Shown here: positions 8,036 to 14,807 of the stretch, piece by piece | Layout: each line of letters opens with the position of its first letter | Position numbering within the stretch: the stretch's first letter is position 1 | From: JBQTKD01 sp052389435 | GTDB lineage: Bacteria > Actinomycetota > Actinomycetes > Sporichthyales > Sporichthyaceae | Reading direction: 5' to 3' | NCBI GenBank assembly: GCA_052389435.1 | Contig: JBQTIB010000173.1 | Coordinates: forward strand, 1 to 29,434 | Length of the DNA stretch: 29,434 bases | The notes under the pieces: model-generated | Told to the model about the DNA's origin: nothing | The model's input: the letters and a program-made list of their open reading frames with translations, nothing else | Database searches by the model: none | Program-made: the position numbers and the translations under genes

Positions 8036-8893
8036 CTACGACAGCCCGGCCGCCTTGCTCACCGCGCGGTGGGTAAGCACACGCGCCAACTCCTCGCGGT
8101 AGTCGGCCTGCGCGTTGGAGTCGCTGGCCGGGCTGGTGCCGTCCGCCGCGAGCTGCGCCGCACTGTGCACGGCGTGGTCGGTCGCCTCGGCGCCGGCCAG
8201 CGCCGCCTCCGTGGCGGCCGCCCGGACGTGGGTGGACCCCATGTTCGTCAGCGCGATCCGGGCCTCGGAGATGTGGCCGTTCTCGCGCTTCACCGCCGCG
8301 GCGACGCCGACGATCGACCAGGCCTGCGCGACCCGGTTGAACTTCTCGTAGTGCGTGCCCCAGCCCGCGCCGAGCTTGGGGATGCGGATGGAGACGAGGA
8401 TTTCGTCCTCCTCCAGCGCGGTCTCGAGGTAGTCGACGAAGAAGTCCGCCGCCTCGACGGTGCGCGTCCCGCTCGGGCCGGCGATGGTCATCGTCGCGCC
8501 GTAGACCAGGGCCACGCCGGGCAGGTCGCTCGCCGGGTCGGCGTGCGCCAGGGCGCCGCCGAACGTGCCCCGGTGCCGGACCTGGGGGTCGGCCACCGTC
8601 GCCGAGGCCTGGGCCAGCAGCGGAGCGTGCTCGTTGACCAGCGCGCTCTTGAGCACCTCGTCGTGCGTGGCACCGGCGCCGACGACGATCGCGTCGCCGT
8701 CGTCTTTGATGCCGCGCAGTTCCTCGATGCCGCTGACGTCGACGACCAGTTCCGGGTTCGCCAGCTTCAGCCGCAGGATCGGGATGAAGCTCTGGCCGCC
8801 GCCGAGGACCTTGGCGTCGTCGGAGCCCGCCAGCGCGGCCACCGCCTCGGCGACCGTCTTCGGTCGCACGTAGTCGAACTTGGACGGGATCAC
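8036..8893 (-). CDS. CoxM-like FAD-binding subunit of molybdenum hydroxylase
   Basis: A 285-residue medium subunit of the xanthine oxidase/CO dehydrogenase family. The FAD-binding signatures are GGGQS (31-35) and TFGG (110-113, in VRHRGTFGGALAHADPASD), followed by the CO dehydrogenase flavoprotein C-terminal domain. It passes electrons from the [2Fe-2S] clusters of CoxS to the acceptor. The start is GTG at 8893, preceded by GGAGGTG at about 5 nt; the GTGA there overlaps the coxL stop codon by 4 nt, showing translational coupling. A longer frame runs upstream through coxL but is antisense-type shadow. Confidence 0.92.
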   Translation of the reverse strand: MIPSKFDYVRPKTVAEAVAALAGSDDAKVLGGGQSFIPILRLKLANPELVVDVSGIEELRGIKDDGDAIVVGAGATHDEVLKSALVNEHAPLLAQASATVADPQVRHRGTFGGALAHADPASDLPGVALVYGATMTIAGPSGTRTVEAADFFVDYLETALEEDEILVSIRIPKLGAGWGTHYEKFNRVAQAWSIVGVAAAVKRENGHISEARIALTNMGSTHVRAAATEAALAGAEATDHAVHSAAQLAADGTSPASDSNAQADYREELARVLTHRAVSKAAGLS

Positions 8894-11271
8894 TTGGCAC
8901 CTCCGTGCGGGTGGGCCTTCTTGGCCTCGTTGATGGCGCGCCACACGCGCTCGGGGGTGCACGGCATCTGCACGTCGTTGATGCCGTAGTGCCGGATCGC
9001 GTCGACGATGGCGTTGACGACGGCCGGGGTGGAGGCGATGCAGCCGGCTTCGCCGACACCCTTGGCCCCGATGGGGTTGTCGGTCGTCGGGGTTTCGGTG
9101 CGGTCGGTGATGAAGTTGGGCAGGTCCGCCGCCGAGGGCACCAGGTAGTCCACGAACGAGCCGGACGTCTGGTTGCCGTCGGAGTCGAAGATGACCTCTT
9201 CGTAGAGCGCCTGGGCGATGCCCTGCGCCAGACCGCCGTGGATCTGTCCCTCGACGATCATCGGGTTCACGACCGTGCCGACGTCGTCGACGCAGACGTA
9301 CTTGTAGATCTCGGAGAACCCGGTCTCGGTGTCGACCTCGATCGCGCACAGGTGCGTCCCGTGCGGGAAGGAGAGGTTCACCGGGTCGAAGGTGTACGCC
9401 GAGTTCAGGCTCGGCTCCATCCCGTCCGGGATGTTGTGGGCCAGGTGCGTCGCGAACGCGCACTCCTGGATCAGCATCTTCGAACCAGGGGATCCCTTGA
9501 CGCTGAACGCGCCCGCGGCGAACTCCAGGTCGTCCTCGGCCACCTCCAGGGTGTGCGCGGCGACCCGACGGGCCTTCGCGATCACCTTGTCGCACGCCTT
9601 GACGATGGCCGAGCCACCGACGACGAGCGAACGGGAACCGTAGGTGTCCATGCCCTGCGGAGAGGACGCGGTGTCGCCCGCGAGCAGCTCGATGTCCTCG
9701 AACGGGATGCCGAGCTTGTCCGAGACCAGCTGCGACCACGAGGTCCAGTGGCCCTGACCGTGCGGGGTGGAGCCGGAGATGACCTGCACCTTGCCGGTGA
9801 TGGTCACGCGGATCTCCGCGCGCTCCCAACCGCCCGCGCCGACGCCCAACGGGCCGAGGGCGCGCGAGGGGGCCAGACCGCAGGCCTCGGTGAAGGTGGA
9901 GATGCCGATGCCCAGCAGCTTCTTCTCGCCGGCGTCGCGACGACGCTTCTGCTCGGCACGCAGCTCCTCGTACCCGAACAGCTCGAGCGCCTTGTCCGTG
10001 GCGGCCTCGTAGTTGCCCGAGTCGTAGTACATGCCCGAGATCGTCATGTACGGGAACTCTTCGTGCTTGATCCAGTTCTTGCGGCGGATCTCGAGCGGGT
10101 CCATGTCCAACTCGGCCGCGAGTTCGGACATCATGCGCTCGATGCCGAAGGTCGCCTCCGGCCGGCCGGCGCCGCGGTAGGCGTCGGTCGGGGTCTTCGT
10201 GGTGAAGACCGTCTTGCAGTTGAACTGGTAGCCCTCCATCTTGTAGATGCCGTTGAACATGCCCGCGCCGAAGAGCGGGACACCGGCCGTGAAGAGCTTC
10301 AGGTGCGCGCCGAGGTCGGCCATGAGGTCGACCTTCACCCCGAGCAGGGTGCCGTCGGACTTCGCGGCGACCTCGATGTCCTGGATCTGGTCCCGGCCGT
10401 GGTGGGCGTACTGGAAGTTCTCCGAGCGCGTCTCGCACCACTTGATCGGCCGGCCGAGCTGCTTGGCCACCAGCAGGGTGATGATCTCCTCGGCGTGGAC
10501 GCCGATCTTGCCGCCGAAGCCGCCGCCGACGTCGGGGGCGACGACGCGGAGCTTGGACTCGGAGATGCCGGTCAGCAGGGACATCACCACGCGCACGACG
10601 TGCGGGATCTGCGTGGCGGTGTAGATCGTGTAGTCGTCGTAGGTCGGGACGACGACGACCGCGCGTGGCTCCATGTACGCCGGGGCCAGGCGCTGCTGGC
10701 GGAAGCGGCGCTTGATGACGACGTCGGCCTTGGCCTTCGCGGCCTCGTAGGACTCGCCGGGGGACTGCAGGTCGTAGCACTGGTTGGTGCCGATGTCCTC
10801 GTTGACGAGGGCGGAGTCCGGCGCGAGCGCGGCCTCCATGTCGACGACTGCGGGAAGCGGGTCGTAGTCGACGTTGATCGCCTCGAGGGCGTCGTTGGCC
10901 TGCGCGCGAGTCTCCGCGACCACGATCGCGATCGGCTCGCCGACGAAGTGCACCTTGTCGGTCGCCAGCGGGGTGACGATCGGCTTCTTCATCTCCGGGT
11001 GGCAGGTCCACGCCTCGGGGATGATCGCCTGCGCGGCGCCGAAGTCCGCGGCGCTCATGACGACGACGACGCCCGGGTAGGCCTTGGCGGCGCTGGTGTC
11101 CACGGTGATCCGCGCGTGCGCGATGGGGCTGCGCAGGTACGCGGCGTGCAGCATGCCGGGAAGCTGGATGTTGTCCGTCCACCGGGTGCGACCGGTGATC
11201 AGGTGGGCGTCTTCCTTGCGGCGAAGGGGCTGCCCCATCGCGGTTTCGTACTTGTCGGAGACGGCGGTCAC
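8890..11271 (-). CDS. CoxL-like molybdopterin-binding large subunit, form II
   Basis: A 793-residue catalytic subunit. The N-terminal aldehyde oxidase a/b hammerhead region (about 15-145) precedes the molybdopterin-binding domains. Visible motifs are GGGFGGK (249-255), the active-site loop AYRGAGR (364-370), a HGQGH segment, and GVGEAG with the molybdenum-proximal Glu741. AYRGAGR is the form II signature; form I enzymes proven to oxidise CO have a Cys in AYxCSFR. Gene order S-L-M also matches form II. The enzyme is therefore a molybdenum hydroxylase whose substrate is open. GTG at 11271 overlaps the coxS stop by 4 nt (GTGA). Confidence 0.92.
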   Translation of the reverse strand: MTAVSDKYETAMGQPLRRKEDAHLITGRTRWTDNIQLPGMLHAAYLRSPIAHARITVDTSAAKAYPGVVVVMSAADFGAAQAIIPEAWTCHPEMKKPIVTPLATDKVHFVGEPIAIVVAETRAQANDALEAINVDYDPLPAVVDMEAALAPDSALVNEDIGTNQCYDLQSPGESYEAAKAKADVVIKRRFRQQRLAPAYMEPRAVVVVPTYDDYTIYTATQIPHVVRVVMSLLTGISESKLRVVAPDVGGGFGGKIGVHAEEIITLLVAKQLGRPIKWCETRSENFQYAHHGRDQIQDIEVAAKSDGTLLGVKVDLMADLGAHLKLFTAGVPLFGAGMFNGIYKMEGYQFNCKTVFTTKTPTDAYRGAGRPEATFGIERMMSELAAELDMDPLEIRRKNWIKHEEFPYMTISGMYYDSGNYEAATDKALELFGYEELRAEQKRRRDAGEKKLLGIGISTFTEACGLAPSRALGPLGVGAGGWERAEIRVTITGKVQVISGSTPHGQGHWTSWSQLVSDKLGIPFEDIELLAGDTASSPQGMDTYGSRSLVVGGSAIVKACDKVIAKARRVAAHTLEVAEDDLEFAAGAFSVKGSPGSKMLIQECAFATHLAHNIPDGMEPSLNSAYTFDPVNLSFPHGTHLCAIEVDTETGFSEIYKYVCVDDVGTVVNPMIVEGQIHGGLAQGIAQALYEEVIFDSDGNQTSGSFVDYLVPSAADLPNFITDRTETPTTDNPIGAKGVGEAGCIASTPAVVNAIVDAIRHYGINDVQMPCTPERVWRAINEAKKAHPHGGAK

Positions 11272-11750
11272 TGGGCACCGCCCGACATGGTGGCGGCCGC
11301 GGACTGCACGGCCTTCACGATGTTGTGGTAGCCCGTACAGCGACAGAGGTTGCCCTCGATGCCCTCGCGGATCTCGTGCTCGCTCGGGTTCGGGTTGTTG
11401 TTGAGCAGGTCCAGCGAAGCCATGATCATGCCGGGAGTGCAGTACCCGCACTGCAGGCCGTGGCACTCGCGGAACGCTTCCTGGATCGGGTGCAGCTCGG
11501 TCTCGACGGTGTCGGCGAGGCCCTCGACGGTGAGCACGTCGGCCCCGTCGGTCTGGACGGCGAGCACGGAACAGCTCTTCACGGACTGGCCGTTGAGCAG
11601 AACGGTGCAGGCTCCGCAGTTGGACGTGTCGCAACCGACGACGGTGCCGACCTTGCCGCGAACGTCGCGCAGGTAGTGCACGAGAAGCAGGCGAGCTTCT
11701 ACGTCGTCGGTGTGTTCTACGCCGTCGACTTTGACGGTGATCTCAGCCAT
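11268..11750 (-). CDS. CoxS-like [2Fe-2S] subunit of molybdenum hydroxylase
   Basis: A 160-residue iron-sulfur subunit. The N-terminal plant-ferredoxin-type cluster uses Cys40, Cys45, Cys48 and Cys60 (GCDTSNCGAC then SC). The C-terminal cluster uses Cys101, Cys104, Cys136 and Cys138 (QCGYC and LCRC). All eight ligands are present. It relays electrons from the CoxL molybdenum site to CoxM FAD. The ATG at 11750 is the first gene of the block; AGGAAAGAG lies somewhat far upstream. Its 3' end overlaps coxL. Confidence 0.93.
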   Translation of the reverse strand: MAEITVKVDGVEHTDDVEARLLLVHYLRDVRGKVGTVVGCDTSNCGACTVLLNGQSVKSCSVLAVQTDGADVLTVEGLADTVETELHPIQEAFRECHGLQCGYCTPGMIMASLDLLNNNPNPSEHEIREGIEGNLCRCTGYHNIVKAVQSAAATMSGGAQ

Positions 11751-12005
11751 AGTCCGGGGCTCTTTCCTGTGCGATGGGTCACGGCTGTGGGCGTGGGACC
11801 CACCCTAGGCAACGGTGTGACGGCCGCAACGGGCCGTGTGCCTGTGTTAAGACAGCATCTCGCATTCGCGAGGACATATACCTCCGTGCATAGGCAGATG
11901 CCCAGGCACTATTCACCAACGGCTGCCGGTAGGCGCTCCGACGTCGGCGAACGTTTCCCCGTGCCCGCGCGTCTACGTTCCCCAGACCGGTCTGGGAGGT
12001 TCGCG
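11751..12005. promoter_or_regulatory. divergent control region, coxS leader and lipoprotein promoter
   Basis: This 255-bp gap separates the coxSLMG start from the plus-strand lipoprotein gene. On the minus strand it includes a hairpin ACGGCC-6 nt-GGCCGT (11820-11837) and a 32-codon open frame from ATG 11877 to the stop at 11779, preceded by GGAGG. Its weaker third-position G/C and a TTA codon argue against it being a normal gene. The right edge holds the palindrome at 11981-11996. No clear -35/-10 pair is seen. Confidence 0.45.
11981..11996. promoter_or_regulatory. perfect 16-bp palindrome overlapping a ribosome binding site
   Basis: CCCAGACCGGTCTGGG is self-complementary over 16 bp. Its last bases are shared with the GGAGGT Shine-Dalgarno (11995-12000) of the lipoprotein gene. 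It could be an operator or, in RNA, part of a hairpin limiting ribosome access. Confidence 0.5.
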
Positions 12006-12624
12006 GTGCGGGCGATTGCGCGAATTTCGTGCTGCCTGCCGTTGGCCGCTGGGCTGCTTGCCGGATGTTCCGCGGCGGACTCGGCGCCGGCCCGGTTGTC
12101 TTCGGCCTCCGAGCCCGCGACCGCCACCTCAACCCCGAAGTCGACCGCTGCCGAGCAGACCGCGGAGGAGCGCGCCGTCGCGATCTACTCCGCCGTGATC
12201 CGGCAGGCCGTCACCGGGGGGCGGGACCCTGCGCCCTTCGAAGACCACGCGCTTCGCGCGCATCTTCGTCGTGGACAGGGCGGTGCGCACGACGCAGGGC
12301 TTCGCGGACGAGAGCCGACCGAGCGGACCGTCGTTCAGTGCGGCGGTGCGCGAGGGCGTCCAGTTCCGGCTCGCGGACTTGGCCCCGGTGGAGTTCGTCG
12401 AGTCCTCCGACGAAGCGCGAGAGGGTCGGCCAATGGCACGGACCAAGGTGGCACGCGGGGTCATCGTGACCCTGGGGGCGATCCGGGGCTCCGGTTTCCG
12501 ATTCGAGGTTGCCACCCGGACGCGGTGCGGCGGGCTCTGTGGCGAGGGACTGACCTACGTGCTCGGGCCGAGCCGCGACGATTTCGAGATCCTCGGGACC
12601 ACCGGCCCGTACGTCATCGCATGA
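12006..12624 (+). pseudogene. lipoprotein gene interrupted by a one-base frameshift
   Basis: A GTG start with GGAGGT at 5 nt opens a lipoprotein signal peptide with lipobox LLAGC (Cys at about residue 22), then a Ser/Thr/Ala-rich linker and the segment ERAVAIYSAVIRQAVTGG. At a run of six G (12216-12221) the coding pattern jumps to the next frame, continuing as TLRPSKTTRFARIFVVDR and ending with a domain containing CGGLCGEG and a stop at 12624. Removing one G would restore a protein of about 205 residues. As written, the first frame runs on with non-protein-like sequence to 12647. This is either a real inactivating mutation, a phase-variable tract, or a sequencing error. The function is unknown; it is a secreted membrane-anchored protein. 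Confidence 0.75.
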
Positions 12625-12725
12625 GCCCCGCCCGAGCGGCGTTGTAGGCCGCCGGCCCGCTCCTGGCCGCACTCGACGCCGGGCCACTGCCGCCGGCAGG
12701 GTCTTCGCATCGGCCGGCCCCGAGC

Positions 12726-12743
12726 CGTCGAGCAGGCTCGACG
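12726..12743. repeat. small inverted repeat before the 81-residue gene
   Basis: CGTCGAG and CTCGACG pair as a perfect 7-bp stem with a 4-nt loop. It follows the lipoprotein gene by about 100 bp and could end that transcript or sit in the leader of the next gene. Confidence 0.35.
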
Positions 12744-12757
12744 TGGGAGGCAATGGC

Positions 12758-13003
12758 GTGAGTGCCACTCGGCGGGACGAGATGCTCTCGGCCGTTGGCA
12801 CCGATCCCCGTTTCGACCGGCTCCGGGCTGTGGTGCAACGCCTGCTCGAGGCGCGGGTCGGCGTCGCCCTGCTGCTCGAGGACCTCGATGCGATCCGAGC
12901 GCTGGTGCCCTCTGAGGTGGAAGACGACGTCCTCGACGTCATGGATCTGCTCACGGGCTGGTGTGCGCCGTCGGCTCGGCTCGAACCGCCGGGTGACGCC
13001 TGA
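12758..13003 (+). CDS. small hypothetical protein
   Basis: An 81-residue protein I do not recognise. The GTG start at 12758 has GGGAGG with a 7-nt spacer, which is strong support for translation. The sequence is soluble, with a likely helix LRAVVQRLLEARVGVALLLE followed by an acidic stretch EVEDDVLDVMDLL. A 7-bp hairpin (12726-12743) sits just upstream of the ribosome binding site. It lies in the plus-strand islet between the two cox blocks, 85 bp before the antitoxin gene. Confidence 0.6.
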   Translation: MSATRRDEMLSAVGTDPRFDRLRAVVQRLLEARVGVALLLEDLDAIRALVPSEVEDDVLDVMDLLTGWCAPSARLEPPGDA

Positions 13004-13075
13004 CCTTGCGTGGGTCGCGGTCCTCGAGCCGTCAGTTTGCACTGCGTTTTGTCGTGCGCGTCGCCATCCGTTTTG

Positions 13076-13081
13076 TATAGT
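13076..13081 (+). promoter_or_regulatory. candidate -10 element for leaderless antitoxin mRNA
   Basis: TATAGT lies 7 nt before the antitoxin ATG at 13089, where a -10 box would place transcription start at the A of the start codon. No Shine-Dalgarno is present between them, which fits a leaderless transcript. No -35 at the usual distance is convincing. Confidence 0.55.
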
Positions 13082-13088
13082 GGTTTCT

Positions 13089-13361
13089 ATGGCCAATCAG
13101 TTGACGATTCGCACCGACGCCGACCTCGAGCGAGCTCTCGCCGCCCTTACCTCCGACGGTCGAACCCGAACGGAGGCCGTCCGGAGCGCGATCTTCGACG
13201 CCGAGCGCGCGGCTCGGCGAGCGGAACTGCAAGCTTGGGTCGAGGGAGTGGGTTCCCATCCGGCCGAAGTCGCCGCGGCCAGGACGGTAGCCGCGGAGTT
13301 CTCCGACGACGAGGACGACTGGGCCGAGGGCACACCTGGCACGGTCTGGGCCGCGCGCTGA
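13089..13361 (+). CDS. ribbon-helix-helix antitoxin, MazE/VapB-like
   Basis: A 90-residue protein. The N-terminal LTIRTDADLERALAALT, followed by a helix rich in RTEAVRSAI, is typical of ribbon-helix-helix DNA-binding antitoxins. The C-terminal half is acidic (FSDDEDDWAEG), as expected for the toxin-wrapping tail. Its stop codon overlaps the toxin start by 1 nt (TGATG), the usual coupling in type II modules. It should neutralise the downstream MazF-like toxin and repress the shared promoter. It appears to be translated from a leaderless mRNA. Confidence 0.85.
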   Translation: MANQLTIRTDADLERALAALTSDGRTRTEAVRSAIFDAERAARRAELQAWVEGVGSHPAEVAAARTVAAEFSDDEDDWAEGTPGTVWAAR

Positions 13362-13681
13362 TGCGGGGGTCCGTCTACCGATATCGACCGGGCAGAGACG
13401 TCAAGGGCCACGAGCAGCACGGCCCGCGATTGGCGCTCGTGGTTCAAGGGGACGCGCTGCGGGCGCTGTCCACGTGGGTGGTGGCTCCGTGCTCCGCCTC
13501 CGCCGGGCCGGGCCCCACTCGGGTCGAGGTTCACGTCGACGGTGTAGACACCCGGGTCCTCGTCGAACAGATTCGGGCTGTAGACGTGAGCGCGCGCCTC
13601 GGTGAGGTGGTCGGCCACCTGGGCCTGACGGAGATGCAGGCCGTCGACGTGGCGTTGCTGCGTGTTCTAGGACTCGACTGA
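13361..13681 (+). CDS. MazF/PemK-family endoribonuclease toxin
   Basis: A 106-residue protein with the MazF layout: an RGSVYRY N-terminal strand (2-8), an HGPRLALVV core strand, a PCSAS turn in place of the usual TS-containing active-site loop, and VEQIRAVDVSARLG near the C terminus. Relatives cut mRNA at short sequence motifs and arrest growth until the antitoxin is restored. The start codon overlaps the antitoxin stop. It ends 7 bp from the convergent xdhC stop codon. No truncation is seen. Confidence 0.82.
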   Translation: MRGSVYRYRPGRDVKGHEQHGPRLALVVQGDALRALSTWVVAPCSASAGPGPTRVEVHVDGVDTRVLVEQIRAVDVSARLGEVVGHLGLTEMQAVDVALLRVLGLD

Positions 13682-13688
13682 CATCCGC

Positions 13689-14807
13689 TCAGGCCGGGGT
13701 GTGGTGGATGGAGCCTTCGGTGGTCTTGAGGCGCTTGCCGCTGCCGCCCCAGCGGGCGCCGATGATCTCGGCGGCGATGGAGATCGCGGTCTCCTCCGGG
13801 GTACGGGCGCCGAGGTCCAGACCGATGGGGGAGTAGAGCCGCGCGAGTTGGTCCTCCGGGACGCCCTCGTCGCGCAGGCGCGCGAGGCGGTCGTCGTGGG
13901 TCTTTCGCGAGCCCATCGCGCCGATGTAGGCGGCCGGGGCGGTCAGCGCGAGCTTGAGGACCGGGACGTCGAACTTGGGGTCGTGGGTCAGGACGCAGAT
14001 GACGGTGCGGTCGTCGATGGCGTTCGGGATCGCGAGCTGGGACTCCAGGTAGCGGTGCGGCCACTCGATCACGACCTCGTCGGCCTGCGGGAAGCGCTTG
14101 GCCGTCGCGAAGACCGCGCGGGCGTCGCAGACCGTCACGGTGTAGCCGAGGAACTTCCCGGCCGCGGCGACGGCGGCGGCGAAGTCGATCGCGCCGAACA
14201 CCAGCATCCGCGGCGCGGGAGCGAAGGAGTGCACGAAGACGCTGAGGTCGTCGAGGCGACGCTCGCCGTCGGGGCCGTAGCGCAGGATCCCCGTGTTGCC
14301 CTGGGAGAGCTGGCCGCGGCCGTCGTCGGCGACGGCATCGTCGAGCCGCTCGGTTCCCAACGTGCCGGACCGGCGGTCCGGCCAGATGATCAGCCGGGAC
14401 CCGACGGCACCTGCGCCGGACACGATGGTCGCGACGGCCACCGGCTCGCCGGCGTCGATGGAGGCGACCACGTCGGGGAACTCGGGGAAGGTCTCGGGGC
14501 TGATCTGCTCGACGAACATGTCGATGATGCCGCCGCAGGTCAGCCCGACCGCGAAGGCGTCGTCGTCGGAGAAGCCGTAGGTCTGGAACGCGGGCGAGCC
14601 CGACGCCATGACCTCCTGCGCGAGCTCGTACACCGCGCCTTCGACGCAGCCGCCGGAGACGGAGCCGACGGCCTCGCCGTCCGGGGCGACGGCCATCGCG
14701 GCGCCGGGCTGGCGCGGGGCGCTGCGCGAGACCCCCACGACCGTGGCCAGGCCGAAGGTGGCGCCGGCGGCGTACCAGCGGCGGATTTCCGAGAGCACGT
14801 CACGCAC
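13689..14807 (-). CDS. XdhC/CoxI-family molybdenum hydroxylase maturation protein
   Basis: A 372-residue protein. The N-terminal XdhC_CoxI domain has GSVSGGCVE (48-56) and a CGG site (91-93); the C-terminal Rossmann domain starts at MLVFGAIDFA (201-210) with Asp228. Relatives bind and sulfurate the molybdopterin cofactor before insertion into xanthine dehydrogenase or CoxL-type enzymes. The GTG start at 14807 is supported by GAGGAGGGG only 3-6 nt upstream and by the family N terminus. It overlaps the end of coxE by 8 nt, so it belongs to the coxDE-xdhC operon and probably serves the CoxL encoded nearby. Confidence 0.9.
   Translation of the reverse strand: MRDVLSEIRRWYAAGATFGLATVVGVSRSAPRQPGAAMAVAPDGEAVGSVSGGCVEGAVYELAQEVMASGSPAFQTYGFSDDDAFAVGLTCGGIIDMFVEQISPETFPEFPDVVASIDAGEPVAVATIVSGAGAVGSRLIIWPDRRSGTLGTERLDDAVADDGRGQLSQGNTGILRYGPDGERRLDDLSVFVHSFAPAPRMLVFGAIDFAAAVAAAGKFLGYTVTVCDARAVFATAKRFPQADEVVIEWPHRYLESQLAIPNAIDDRTVICVLTHDPKFDVPVLKLALTAPAAYIGAMGSRKTHDDRLARLRDEGVPEDQLARLYSPIGLDLGARTPEETAISIAAEIIGARWGGSGKRLKTTEGSIHHTPA

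Noticed and set aside
8905..11331. Long plus-strand open frame antisense to coxL
   Set aside because: The composition is the mirror of coxL codons, with no domain; coxL has all catalytic motifs and coupled overlaps with coxS and coxM.
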